Assembly (NCBI RefSeq): GCF_001179985.1
Contig: NZ_CVSI01000058.1
Span: 248,001-312,000 of the forward strand
Source: Candidatus Pelagibacter communis
GTDB lineage: Bacteria; Pseudomonadota; Alphaproteobacteria; Pelagibacterales; Pelagibacteraceae
DNA: 64,000 bases
Reading direction: 5' to 3'
How positions within the stretch are numbered: the first letter of the stretch is position 1; the number at the start of each line of letters is the position of its first letter. The position numbers and the translations under genes were made by a program. Below, piece by piece: positions 8,752-16,794 of this stretch. Under the pieces are notes generated by a model that saw only the letters and a program-made list of their open reading frames with translations, did not search any database and had not been told where the DNA came from.

Positions 8752-9495
8752 TTAAACTATTTGAATTTCTTTATCTTTAACAAATTTTATTATTTCTGAT
8801 TTACAAAATTCAATTTTGTTTTTATCTGTTGATCTAAGCACTATTGCAACACCAAGCTTGCCAGCCTTAAAAAAGGGATAGCTGCCAATCTCAACATCAG
8901 TATTTTTATTTTGTACATCAGTTAAAGATTTTGCGATTTCACTTTCAACAGTTCGTAAATTTATTGTTTCACTTAAGATAGGTTCGCCACCTGCAATTTT
9001 ATTTGTTAAACTACCAAGCATCGACTGCATTATCGATGGTACTCCTGGTAAACAAAAAACATTTTCCACATTAAAACCTGGAGATCCACTTGATGGGTTA
9101 TATATCAAATTTGCTGTTACAGGCATTTTTGCCATTTTTTTACGACCTTCATTAAACTCGCCTGGTTTATAATAACTTTCTAAAATTGAATATGCCTCTT
9201 TATGAAAACCATACTCTATATTGAAAGCTTTTGAAATTGACTCTGCTGTAATGTCATCATGTGTTGGTCCAATTCCTCCAGTAGTAAATACATAGTCATA
9301 AGATTTACGGTATTGATTGACAGTATTTATAATTGTTTGTTCATCATCTGGTATAATTTTTACTTCTTTAACTTTAACTCCCAAAGAATTTAGCCATGTG
9401 GCAAGCGTACTTGTATTGATATCTTTAGTTCTGCCAGACAGTACTTCGTTACCAATAATTATAATTCCAGCAATTATTTCTTTCTTATTTGGCAT
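8752..9495 (-). CDS. CinA N-terminal (molybdopterin-binding-like) domain protein
   Basis: The start is placed at the ATG 9493-9495 (MPNKKEI). An upstream extension to 9558 would read through the divergent sfsA start and adds only an unrelated hydrophobic leader. The protein (about 247 residues) contains GIIIIGNEVLSGRTKD, TTGGIGPTHDDIT and FCLPGVPSIMQSML, the MoCF/CinA signature. The C-terminal nicotinamide-nucleotide amidase domain of full CinA is absent. Stand-alone CinA domains of this kind act as pyrophosphatases on nucleotide substrates in related proteins; the role here is inferred. It is divergent from sfsA with only 22 bp between starts. Confidence 0.82.
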   Translation of the reverse strand: MPNKKEIIAGIIIIGNEVLSGRTKDINTSTLATWLNSLGVKVKEVKIIPDDEQTIINTVNQYRKSYDYVFTTGGIGPTHDDITAESISKAFNIEYGFHKEAYSILESYYKPGEFNEGRKKMAKMPVTANLIYNPSSGSPGFNVENVFCLPGVPSIMQSMLGSLTNKIAGGEPILSETINLRTVESEIAKSLTDVQNKNTDVEIGSYPFFKAGKLGVAIVLRSTDKNKIEFCKSEIIKFVKDKEIQIV

Positions 9496-9517
9496 ATACA
9501 AATATAAATTAAATATT

Positions 9518-10204
9518 ATGAAATTTACCAATACTTTAATTAAAGGCAAATTAATCAAGCGATATAAAAGATTTTTTACAGATATAAAAGTAAATAATTC
9601 AATAGTTACGGCTCATTGTCCTAACACAGGTTCCATGAAAGGTCTTTTAGATAAAAATAATACGGTATTTTTGTCTAAAAGTGATGATCCAAAAAGAAAG
9701 TTGAAATTTACTTTGGAAATTATAGAAGCTAATAAAAAACTAGTTGGAGTAAATACTCACAGGGCAAATAAAATTGTTGCTGATGGATTAAACAAGGGAT
9801 TGATAAACGAATTTAAATCCATAAAAAATATTAAACCTGAATTTAAATTTTCAAGTGATACTAGGTTCGATTTTTTATGTGATAAAAATATAATTGAAGT
9901 AAAAAATGTTACTCTTTTAAGAGATCAAAAAGTAGCTGAATTTCCTGACGCTGTTACTGAAAGAGGCGCTAAGCATCTAAAAAAGTTAATTGATGCTTTA
10001 AAACAAGGCTATAAACCATTTGTCTTATTTTTAACTCAAATACAAGGTATTAATAACTTTAAAATAGCTAAAGATATAGATTTAAATTATTACAAAAATT
10101 ATTTAATAGCTAAAAAGAGTGGCGTAAAGTTTTTAGCCTATAGATGTTTATTAAGTAGCAAAGAAATTAAAATTGAAAAAAAAATAAATATTATTGATGA
10201 ATAA
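9518..10204 (+). CDS. sfsA: SfsA family protein (sugar fermentation stimulation)
   Basis: The start is set at the ATG 9518-9520 because the protein then begins MKFTNTLIKGKLIKRYKRF, matching SfsA N-termini. An upstream extension would overlap the divergent gene by 179 bp. Characteristic stretches are AHCPNTGSMKGLL, DTRFDFLC, IIEVKNVTL and FPDAVTERGAKHLKKL. The D-E-K pattern resembles a PD-(D/E)XK nuclease-like fold; E. coli SfsA binds DNA, but its cellular job is not settled. 228 residues. Its end overlaps the start of map by 8 bp, so it probably leads the map-pur operon. Confidence 0.9.
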   Translation: MKFTNTLIKGKLIKRYKRFFTDIKVNNSIVTAHCPNTGSMKGLLDKNNTVFLSKSDDPKRKLKFTLEIIEANKKLVGVNTHRANKIVADGLNKGLINEFKSIKNIKPEFKFSSDTRFDFLCDKNIIEVKNVTLLRDQKVAEFPDAVTERGAKHLKKLIDALKQGYKPFVLFLTQIQGINNFKIAKDIDLNYYKNYLIAKKSGVKFLAYRCLLSSKEIKIEKKINIIDE

Positions 10205-10967
10205 TTATTCTGAAAAATTTGAAAAAATGAGAAAAGCTGGGTCACTTGCATCTAATACCCTAGACATGATTACAGGTTACATTAAACCTGGTTTAAGCAC
10301 TAATAAAATAGATGAATTGTGTTATGAATTTATCAAAGATAATGGTGGCCACTCAGCCCCACTTTATTATCGTGGTTTTAATAAATCTATATGCACATCA
10401 TTAAATCATGTTGTTTGTCATGGAATACCAGGTGAGAGAGTTTTGGAAGATGGAGATATATTAAATATCGATGTGACTGCAATACTTCACAATCATTACG
10501 GTGATACAAGTCGAATGTTTACAGTAGGAAAACCCTCAGTCAAATCAATGAATTTAATTAATGTAACTTATGAGTCTTTAATGAAATCAATTGAAATTTT
10601 AAAACCTGGGAAAAAATTAGGTGACATTGGTCATGAAATACAAACTCATGTGGAAAAAGCAGGTTTTAGTGTTGTAAGAGATTTTTGTGGACATGGTATA
10701 GGCGATGTATTTCACCAAAGTCCAAATATATTACATTATGGAAAAAAGAATACAGGACCTGAATTACAACCTGGGATGACATTCACAATAGAGCCAATGA
10801 TTAATGCTGGCAAATATGAGGTTAAAATTTTAAATGATGGATGGACAGCCGTAACTAAAGATAAGACCTTATCTGCGCAATTCGAACATACAGTTGGTAT
10901 AACTGATAATGGATATGAAATTTTTACAGAATCTGTTAAAAACTTAAAGAGGCCTCCTTATAATTAA
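10197..10967 (+). CDS. map: Methionine aminopeptidase, type I
   Basis: 256 residues from the ATG at 10197; a TTG one codon earlier is a possible alternative. The five metal ligands fall in expected blocks: Asp in ILNIDVTAI, Asp in HYGDTSRMF, His in CGHGIGDVFHQ, Glu in TIEPMINAG and Glu in AQFEHTVGI. VCHGIPGERVLEDGD is also typical. It removes the initiator Met from nascent proteins in the cytoplasm and is essential in most bacteria. It overlaps sfsA upstream and shares one base with purB downstream (TAATG at 10965-10969). Confidence 0.96.
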   Translation: MNNYSEKFEKMRKAGSLASNTLDMITGYIKPGLSTNKIDELCYEFIKDNGGHSAPLYYRGFNKSICTSLNHVVCHGIPGERVLEDGDILNIDVTAILHNHYGDTSRMFTVGKPSVKSMNLINVTYESLMKSIEILKPGKKLGDIGHEIQTHVEKAGFSVVRDFCGHGIGDVFHQSPNILHYGKKNTGPELQPGMTFTIEPMINAGKYEVKILNDGWTAVTKDKTLSAQFEHTVGITDNGYEIFTESVKNLKRPPYN

Positions 10968-12259
10968 TGATATCTAGATACTCAAGAAAAGAACTCACAA
11001 GTATTTGGTCTGAAGAGAATAAGTATAAAATTTGGCTTGATGTAGAGATAGCTGCAGCGCAAGCAATGGAAAAGCTTGGTCAAATACCTAGGGGTGTATC
11101 ATCAATTGTAAGAAAAAAAGCAAGAATTAATGTTAAAAGGATTCATCAAATTGAAAGTCAAGTTAAACACGATGTAATTGCTTTTTTAACTTCTGTTACT
11201 GAAAAAGCCGGTATAAATGCAAGATATCTCCATCAAGGTATGACTTCATCTGATGTTTTGGATACTAGTTTTAATATTCAATTAGTTCAGTCTGGTAAAA
11301 TAATTCTTAAAGACTTAGATCAAATTTTAAAAGTTTTAAAAAAACAAGCGAAAAAATATAAACATACTCCTTGTATGGGTAGAAGCCACGGTATTCATGC
11401 AGAACCAATTACATTTGGTTTAAAGTTAGCATCTTATTATGCAGAATTTAAAAGAAACAAAAAAAGATTAGAATTAGCAATTGATGAAGTGTCTACATGT
11501 GCAATATCTGGTGCTGTTGGTACTTTTGCAAATATTAATCCAAGCGTTGAAAAACATGTTGCAAAAAAATTAGGTTTAAAAATTGAACCGGTTTCAACTC
11601 AAGTAATTCCTCGGGACAGACATGCATTTTATTTTTCAGTTCTTGGTATAATAGCAGGATCTATTGAGAGAGTTGCAACCGAAATAAGACATTTACAAAG
11701 AACTGAAGTTTATGAATTACAAGAATTTTTTTCAAAGAAACAAAAAGGCTCATCTGCTATGCCACATAAAAAAAATCCAATATTAAGTGAAAATTTAACA
11801 GGCTTGGCAAGAATGGTTAGAAGCTCTGTTGTCCCAGCGCTAGAAAATATAGCCTTATGGCATGAAAGAGATATTTCACACTCAAGTGTTGAGAGAAACA
11901 TAGGGCCAGATGCAAATATAACTTTAGACTTTGCATTGGTAAGACTTTCAAACGTACTGGACAACATGATCGTCTATCCAAAAAAAATGCTCCAAAATTT
12001 GAATATCACAAAGGGCCTAATCTTTTCTCAAGAACTAATGTTAGAGCTTACGAAAACTGGTTTATCAAGAGAAAAGTCATACAGAATCGTACAAAATTAT
12101 GCAAAAAAATGCTTTGCTGAAAATTTAGATCTGATTAATGTTGTACAGTCTGACAAATATATAATGAGTAAAATTCCATCTAAAAAACTTAAAACTATTT
12201 TCAGTTATTCTAAACATTTTAAAAATGTAAATTTAATTTTTAGAAGAGTATTTAAATAA
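10967..12259 (+). CDS. purB: Adenylosuccinate lyase
   Basis: A 430-residue fumarase/aspartase superfamily enzyme. Signature elements are the TSSDVLDTS block, GRSHGIHAEPITFG with a catalytic His, and the flexible-loop signature GSSAMPHKKNPILSENL carrying the catalytic Ser. It cleaves SAICAR to AICAR plus fumarate and adenylosuccinate to AMP plus fumarate. It opens the purine set purB-purC-purS-purQ-purL, with one-base overlaps at both ends, so one transcript and coupled translation are likely. Confidence 0.96.
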   Translation: MISRYSRKELTSIWSEENKYKIWLDVEIAAAQAMEKLGQIPRGVSSIVRKKARINVKRIHQIESQVKHDVIAFLTSVTEKAGINARYLHQGMTSSDVLDTSFNIQLVQSGKIILKDLDQILKVLKKQAKKYKHTPCMGRSHGIHAEPITFGLKLASYYAEFKRNKKRLELAIDEVSTCAISGAVGTFANINPSVEKHVAKKLGLKIEPVSTQVIPRDRHAFYFSVLGIIAGSIERVATEIRHLQRTEVYELQEFFSKKQKGSSAMPHKKNPILSENLTGLARMVRSSVVPALENIALWHERDISHSSVERNIGPDANITLDFALVRLSNVLDNMIVYPKKMLQNLNITKGLIFSQELMLELTKTGLSREKSYRIVQNYAKKCFAENLDLINVVQSDKYIMSKIPSKKLKTIFSYSKHFKNVNLIFRRVFK

Positions 12260-13047
12260 TGAAAAAAGGTAAAAAACTTTACGAGGGTAAAGCCAAAATA
12301 ATTTATGCAACTTCTGACAAAAATTATGTAATTCAATATTTTAAGGATGATGCCACTGCTTTCAATAATCAGAAAAAATCTGTGATAGATGGCAAAGGTG
12401 TATTAAACAATAGAATATCTGAACATATATTAAAGAATTTATCTCAAATCGGTATTAAAAATCATTTAGTGAAAAGATTAAATATGAGAGAACAATTAAT
12501 AAAGTTTGTGGATATTTTACCAATTGAATTTATCGTAAGAAATATAGCAACAGGCTCTCTTACTAAAAGACTTGGTATAGTTGAAGGAACAGTCTTAAAT
12601 GACCCATTGATTGAATATTGCTTGAAAAATGATGAGTTGGGAGATCCTTTGATTTCAAGAGAACATATTTATGCGTTTAATTGGGCAAAAAAGAATGAAA
12701 TAGAAAAAATTAATAAGCAACTTCTAAGAATTAATGATTTTTTAATCGGTTTATTTAGAGGCGTCGGTATCAAACTTGTAGATTTTAAAGTTGAATTTGG
12801 AAAGGTAAGAAATTCAAGTAGAAACGAAATTATTCTTGCAGACGAGATAAGTCCTGATACATGCAGATTGTGGGATGCTAAGAGCGAAAAAAGATTAGAT
12901 AAAGATAGATTCAGAAAAGATCTTGGAAATTTAATTCAAGCTTACAAAGAAGTCGCATCAAGACTTGGTATTTTATATGAAGAATCAAATATAAGAGAAG
13001 TAAATTTCAAAAAAGCAAAAGCTATTAAATTAAAAAAAAATAAATGA
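12259..13047 (+). CDS. purC: SAICAR synthetase
   Basis: A 262-residue protein starting KKGKKLYEGKAKIIYAT, the typical PurC N-terminus with the ATP-binding GKAK. Further signatures are LPIEFIVRNIATGSL and LADEISPDTCRLWD, followed by a C-terminal region with KDRFRKDLG. It condenses CAIR with aspartate using ATP. Its TGA overlaps the ATG of purS by 4 bp. The Lys-rich tail after about residue 245 is longer than in short PurC proteins but fits this AT-rich genome. Confidence 0.96.
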   Translation: MKKGKKLYEGKAKIIYATSDKNYVIQYFKDDATAFNNQKKSVIDGKGVLNNRISEHILKNLSQIGIKNHLVKRLNMREQLIKFVDILPIEFIVRNIATGSLTKRLGIVEGTVLNDPLIEYCLKNDELGDPLISREHIYAFNWAKKNEIEKINKQLLRINDFLIGLFRGVGIKLVDFKVEFGKVRNSSRNEIILADEISPDTCRLWDAKSEKRLDKDRFRKDLGNLIQAYKEVASRLGILYEESNIREVNFKKAKAIKLKKNK

Positions 13048-13277
13048 AAATCAAAGTTATTGTTACACCAAAAAATGGTGTTCTAGATCCACAAGGTAAA
13101 GCTATACAACAAACATTAAATAGTATGAATTTCATAGATGTAAGTGAAGTTAGACAAGGAAAATACTTTGAAATTGAAACAGATTTAAAAGATGAGAAAG
13201 ATGCAAAAAAAAATGTTGAAGATATGTGTAAAAAACTCTTAGCAAATCTTGTGATTGAGGATTACAAAATCTTATAA
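13044..13277 (+). CDS. purS: FGAM synthase subunit PurS
   Basis: A small 77-residue protein beginning MKIKVIVTPKNGVLDPQG, the standard PurS N-terminus. It forms the bridging subunit between PurQ and small PurL in phosphoribosylformylglycinamidine synthase. Its presence agrees with the 731-residue small PurL downstream. It overlaps purC by 4 bp and ends 1 bp before purQ. Confidence 0.95.
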   Translation: MKIKVIVTPKNGVLDPQGKAIQQTLNSMNFIDVSEVRQGKYFEIETDLKDEKDAKKNVEDMCKKLLANLVIEDYKIL

Positions 13278-13278
13278 A

Positions 13279-13962
13279 ATGAAGTCATCTGTTATTATAT
13301 TTCCAGGATCCAACTGTGATAGAGATATGGATGTGGCTCTTAAAAAATTTGGATTTAAAAATAAAATGGTATGGCACAATGATAATGTAATACCAAAATC
13401 AGATTTAGTTGTGTTGCCAGGTGGTTTTTCATATGGAGATTATTTGCGATGTGGAAGTATTGCAGCAAAGTCAAACATAATAAATTCAGTTATAGAATTT
13501 GCTAATAAAGGTGGTCTGGTTATTGGTATTTGCAATGGTTTCCAAATTTTAATAGAAACTGGTCTTGTTAATGGAGCTTTATTAAGAAATAAATATTTAA
13601 AATTTATTTGCAAAAATGTTTTTGTAAAAGCAAATAAAACACAAAATAAATATTTTAATAAAATTAAAAAAGATATCCTAGAACTACATATAGCTCATAA
13701 TGATGGTAATTATTTTTGTTCCGAAGATGATTTAAAATTAATACAAGATAATGATCAAATTGCTGTTGAATATTGTGACATTAATGGTGAGGTGTCTGAA
13801 AAGTCCAATCCTAATGGGTCAATGAAAAATATAGCTGGTGTATTTAATAAAAAGAAAAATATTTTGGGTATGATGCCTCATCCAGAGCGTGTTATTGATA
13901 ACTGTTTATCAAGTAATGATGGATCTTATTTTTTTGAAAATCTTTTGAGTAATATGAAATGA
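13279..13962 (+). CDS. purQ: FGAM synthase, glutaminase subunit PurQ
   Basis: The start is taken at the ATG 13279-13281 ([14 protein letters not shown]), 1 bp after the purS stop; an in-frame start 24 bp upstream lies inside purS and adds an untypical leader. The class I glutaminase features are present: [14 protein letters not shown], the nucleophile elbow GICNGFQIL (Cys) and the C-terminal MMPHPERV (His and Glu). 227 residues. It feeds ammonia from glutamine to PurL. It overlaps purL by 4 bp. Confidence 0.96.
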   Translation: MKSSVIIFPGSNCDRDMDVALKKFGFKNKMVWHNDNVIPKSDLVVLPGGFSYGDYLRCGSIAAKSNIINSVIEFANKGGLVIGICNGFQILIETGLVNGALLRNKYLKFICKNVFVKANKTQNKYFNKIKKDILELHIAHNDGNYFCSEDDLKLIQDNDQIAVEYCDINGEVSEKSNPNGSMKNIAGVFNKKKNILGMMPHPERVIDNCLSSNDGSYFFENLLSNMK

Positions 13963-16154
13963 TTAAGGTGAACGAAAAAATTGCAATAGATCATGGTCTT
14001 AAAAAAGATGAGTATAAAAGAATATGTGAGCTTTTAAAAAGAAATCCAAACATAACAGAATTAGGAATTTTCTCTGCCATGTGGAATGAACATTGCTCAT
14101 ATAAATCATCAAAAAAGCATCTTAAAAAACTTAATACAAAAGGAAAAAAAGTTATTCAAGGTCCAGGAGAAAATGCCGGAGTAATTGATATAGGTGATGA
14201 TGATGCAATAGTTTTTAAAATTGAAAGTCATAATCACCCTTCCTTTATTGAACCTTATCAGGGAGCAGCTACTGGTGTTGGAGGAATTCTAAGAGATGTT
14301 TTTACAATGGGAGCACGTCCAATTGCTAATTTAAATTCTATACATTTTGGTTCCCCATCTAACAAAAAAACAAAAAGTCTTTTGAGGGGAGTGGTACAGG
14401 GAATTGGTGGGTATGGTAATTGTATAGGTGTACCAACTATTGCTGGTCAAACAAGTTTTGACGAGTCTTACAATGGCAATATTCTTGTTAATGCAATGAC
14501 ACTAGGTCTAGTGAAAAAAGATAAAATTTTTTACTCCAAGGCTGCTGGATTAAACAAGCCAGTTATTTATGTTGGATCAAAAACAGGAAGAGATGGAATT
14601 CATGGTGCAAGTATGGCTTCAGCAAAATTTGATGACAAAATTGAGGAAAAAAAACCTACAGTCCAAGTAGGTGACCCATTTACAGAAAAATTATTATTAG
14701 AGGCATGTCTTGAGCTAATGAGAGACGACTCAATTATTGCAATCCAAGATATGGGTGCAGCTGGGTTAACGTCTTCAAGCGTTGAGATGGCCTCAAAAGG
14801 AAAACTTGGTATTGAATTACATTTAGATAAGGTTCCATGTCGTGAGGAGAATATGTCTCCCTACGAAATTATGTTATCAGAAAGTCAAGAAAGAATGTTG
14901 ATAGTACTTGAAAATGGTAAAGAAAATAAAGCAAAAGAAATTTTTGACAAATGGAATTTAGATTTTTCTGTAATTGGAAAAACTACAAACTCAAAAAATA
15001 TTGAGCTGTATTTTAATAAAGATAAAGTTGCAAATATTCCTATTGATTTACTTTCTGAAGAAGCTCCTGAATACGACAGAAAATGGAAAAAAAGTAAATT
15101 GCCTCAAAAAATAAAGTTTAAAAAAAAAGATTTTAAAAATTTAAAAATTACTGAAGTTCTTAAGAAAATAATTTCAAGTCCAAATGTTTGTTCAAAAGAA
15201 TGGATTTGGGAACAGTATGATCATACAGTAATGGGTGACACTATTCAAAAACCTGGTGGTGACGCTGGTGTTGTAAGAGTTCATGGAACTGAAAAAGCTA
15301 TTGCTGCAACAGTAGACTCTTCAGCTTCTTATTGTTATGCACATCCTTTAAGTGGTGGTAAACAAATAGTATGCGAAACATGGAGAAACTTAATATCTGT
15401 AGGCGCTGAGCCAATTGCAATAACAAATTGTTTAAATTTTGGGAATCCGGAAAAATCTGAAAATATGGGTGAGTTTGTAGAATGTGTAGAAGGTTTAAAT
15501 GAAGCAAGTAAATACCTAGACTTTCCAGTCGTTTCTGGAAATGTTTCTTTTTATAATGAGACTAAAGACAAAGGTATTAAACCAACGCCTGCTATTGGTG
15601 GAGTGGGGTTAATTAAAAATTATAAAGATATGATAACAATGGATTTAAAAGAAACTGGAAATATAATTCTTGTTGTTGGTAAAACTGAGGGTCATTTAGA
15701 TCAAAGTATCTTTGCTAAAGAAATCTTAAATGAAAAAAAAGGACCACCTCCAGAAATAAATCTTTTTAATGAAAAAAATAATGGTGAAACTGTTTTAAAA
15801 TTAATTAAAGATAAGTTCATAATGTCAGCTCATGATGTTTCTCTTGGAGGGATAATGACAGGAATTGCAAAGATGTGCATTAAGGGAAAAAAAGGAGTTA
15901 AATTTTATAAATTTAAAGGATTAATAGATAAATTTGAATACTTTTTTTCTGAAGATCAAGGAAGGTACATTGTTGAAGTAAAAAAAGAAAACTTTGAAAA
16001 AGTAAAAAAAATACTTGAAAAAAATTCAAATCATTATGATTTAATAGGTGAGGTAATCGGGGATAATATATCTATAAATAATGAGCCAACTTTATCAGTA
16101 GACAAATTAACAGAATTCAATAAAAATTGGCTAAATAAGTATATGGTAAACTAA
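13959..16154 (+). CDS. purL: FGAM synthase, large subunit (small-type PurL)
   Basis: 731 residues, the size of the small PurL that needs separate PurS and PurQ, both encoded just upstream. Recognisable blocks are [44 protein letters not shown] with the catalytic His, [15 protein letters not shown] and [18 protein letters not shown]. It converts FGAR to FGAM with ATP. The stop shares one base with the BolA-family start (16154). This ends the purine block; a BolA-glutaredoxin pair follows in the same operon. Confidence 0.97.
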   Translation: MIKVNEKIAIDHGLKKDEYKRICELLKRNPNITELGIFSAMWNEHCSYKSSKKHLKKLNTKGKKVIQGPGENAGVIDIGDDDAIVFKIESHNHPSFIEPYQGAATGVGGILRDVFTMGARPIANLNSIHFGSPSNKKTKSLLRGVVQGIGGYGNCIGVPTIAGQTSFDESYNGNILVNAMTLGLVKKDKIFYSKAAGLNKPVIYVGSKTGRDGIHGASMASAKFDDKIEEKKPTVQVGDPFTEKLLLEACLELMRDDSIIAIQDMGAAGLTSSSVEMASKGKLGIELHLDKVPCREENMSPYEIMLSESQERMLIVLENGKENKAKEIFDKWNLDFSVIGKTTNSKNIELYFNKDKVANIPIDLLSEEAPEYDRKWKKSKLPQKIKFKKKDFKNLKITEVLKKIISSPNVCSKEWIWEQYDHTVMGDTIQKPGGDAGVVRVHGTEKAIAATVDSSASYCYAHPLSGGKQIVCETWRNLISVGAEPIAITNCLNFGNPEKSENMGEFVECVEGLNEASKYLDFPVVSGNVSFYNETKDKGIKPTPAIGGVGLIKNYKDMITMDLKETGNIILVVGKTEGHLDQSIFAKEILNEKKGPPPEINLFNEKNNGETVLKLIKDKFIMSAHDVSLGGIMTGIAKMCIKGKKGVKFYKFKGLIDKFEYFFSEDQGRYIVEVKKENFEKVKKILEKNSNHYDLIGEVIGDNISINNEPTLSVDKLTEFNKNWLNKYMVN

Positions 16155-16399
16155 TGGCGATGAATTTAAAAGAAATTGAAAGTATGATTAAAGAGGCTTT
16201 GCCAGATGCTATAATTGATATTCAAGATTTAGCTGGTGATGGAAACCACTATTCAGCTACAATTACCTCTTCAGCATTTAATGGTAAAAGTAAAATTGAG
16301 CAACACAAAATGATTTATAATTCTTTAAAAGGTAAAATGGGAAATGAATTGCATGCTCTTGCATTAAAAACAAAGGAAAAAAATGGACCAACAAACTAA
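16154..16399 (+). CDS. BolA/IbaG family protein
   Basis: An 81-residue BolA-like protein with IESMIKEALPDAIIDIQDLAGDG at the start and HKMIYNSLKGKMGNELHALALK at the end, containing the conserved helix and the His used with glutaredoxins to bind a [2Fe-2S] cluster. It overlaps the monothiol glutaredoxin gene by 17 bp; BolA with CGFS glutaredoxin is a known functional pair in iron-sulfur trafficking. The name IbaG or BolA cannot be decided from sequence alone. An internal Met at codon 3 is an alternative start. Confidence 0.9.
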   Translation: MAMNLKEIESMIKEALPDAIIDIQDLAGDGNHYSATITSSAFNGKSKIEQHKMIYNSLKGKMGNELHALALKTKEKNGPTN

Positions 16400-16715
16400 A
16401 GAATTAATTGAAAACAATATTAACACAAATGAAGTCTGTTTATTTATGAAGGGAACACCAGATGCACCTGAGTGTGGTTTTTCAATGGCAGTTGCAAATA
16501 TGTTAAAAATTTTAGAAGTAAGTTTTAAAAGTGTTAATGTGCTTAGTGATCAAAGTATAAGAGAGGGTATAAAAAAATTTAGTGAATGGCCTACTGTTCC
16601 GCAATTATATGTTAAAAAGGAATTTGTTGGCGGGTGTGATATTGTTAAAGAGATGTTTGAAAACGGGGAACTCAAAAAGCTTTTTGAAGACAAACAGATT
16701 AAATATAAAAAATAA
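16383..16715 (+). CDS. grxD: Monothiol glutaredoxin, CGFS type
   Basis: 110 residues with FMKGTPDAPECGFS, the active-site CGFS of Grx4/GrxD monothiol glutaredoxins, followed by WPTVPQLYVKKEFVGGCDIV, which binds glutathione. Such proteins carry [2Fe-2S] clusters with BolA partners, and the partner gene overlaps upstream. Its stop at 16713-16715 lies 2 bp from the stop site of a decayed rpsD end on the opposite strand, indicating that grxD and rpsD were once tightly convergent. Confidence 0.95.
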   Translation: MDQQTKELIENNINTNEVCLFMKGTPDAPECGFSMAVANMLKILEVSFKSVNVLSDQSIREGIKKFSEWPTVPQLYVKKEFVGGCDIVKEMFENGELKKLFEDKQIKYKK

Positions 16716-16794
16716 TTATATCTAGAGTAATATTCAATAACTAAGTTAGGTTCCATAACTACTGGATATGGGACTTCTTCAAATATTGGTGTTC
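16707..16794 (-). pseudogene. rpsD: Remnant of rpsD 3' end (displaced copy)
   Basis: These 88 bp match the end of intact rpsD (19300-19387) at 81 of 88 positions without gaps, at a constant offset of 2593 bp. Read on the minus strand it gives [14 protein letters not shown] and then NLVIEYYSR, the S4 C-terminus, but the stop TAA has become TAT, so the frame runs on into grxD antisense. Of six changed codons, four are silent, one is Lys to Ile and one is the stop loss. No start, no rest of the gene. It marks the left boundary of an inserted segment carrying the autotransporter. Confidence 0.85.

Noticed and set aside
16550-16756. Open frame on the minus strand reading [12 protein letters not shown] then on through grxD antisense
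   Set aside because: It is the displaced rpsD end with a lost stop codon running into antisense grxD; not a gene.
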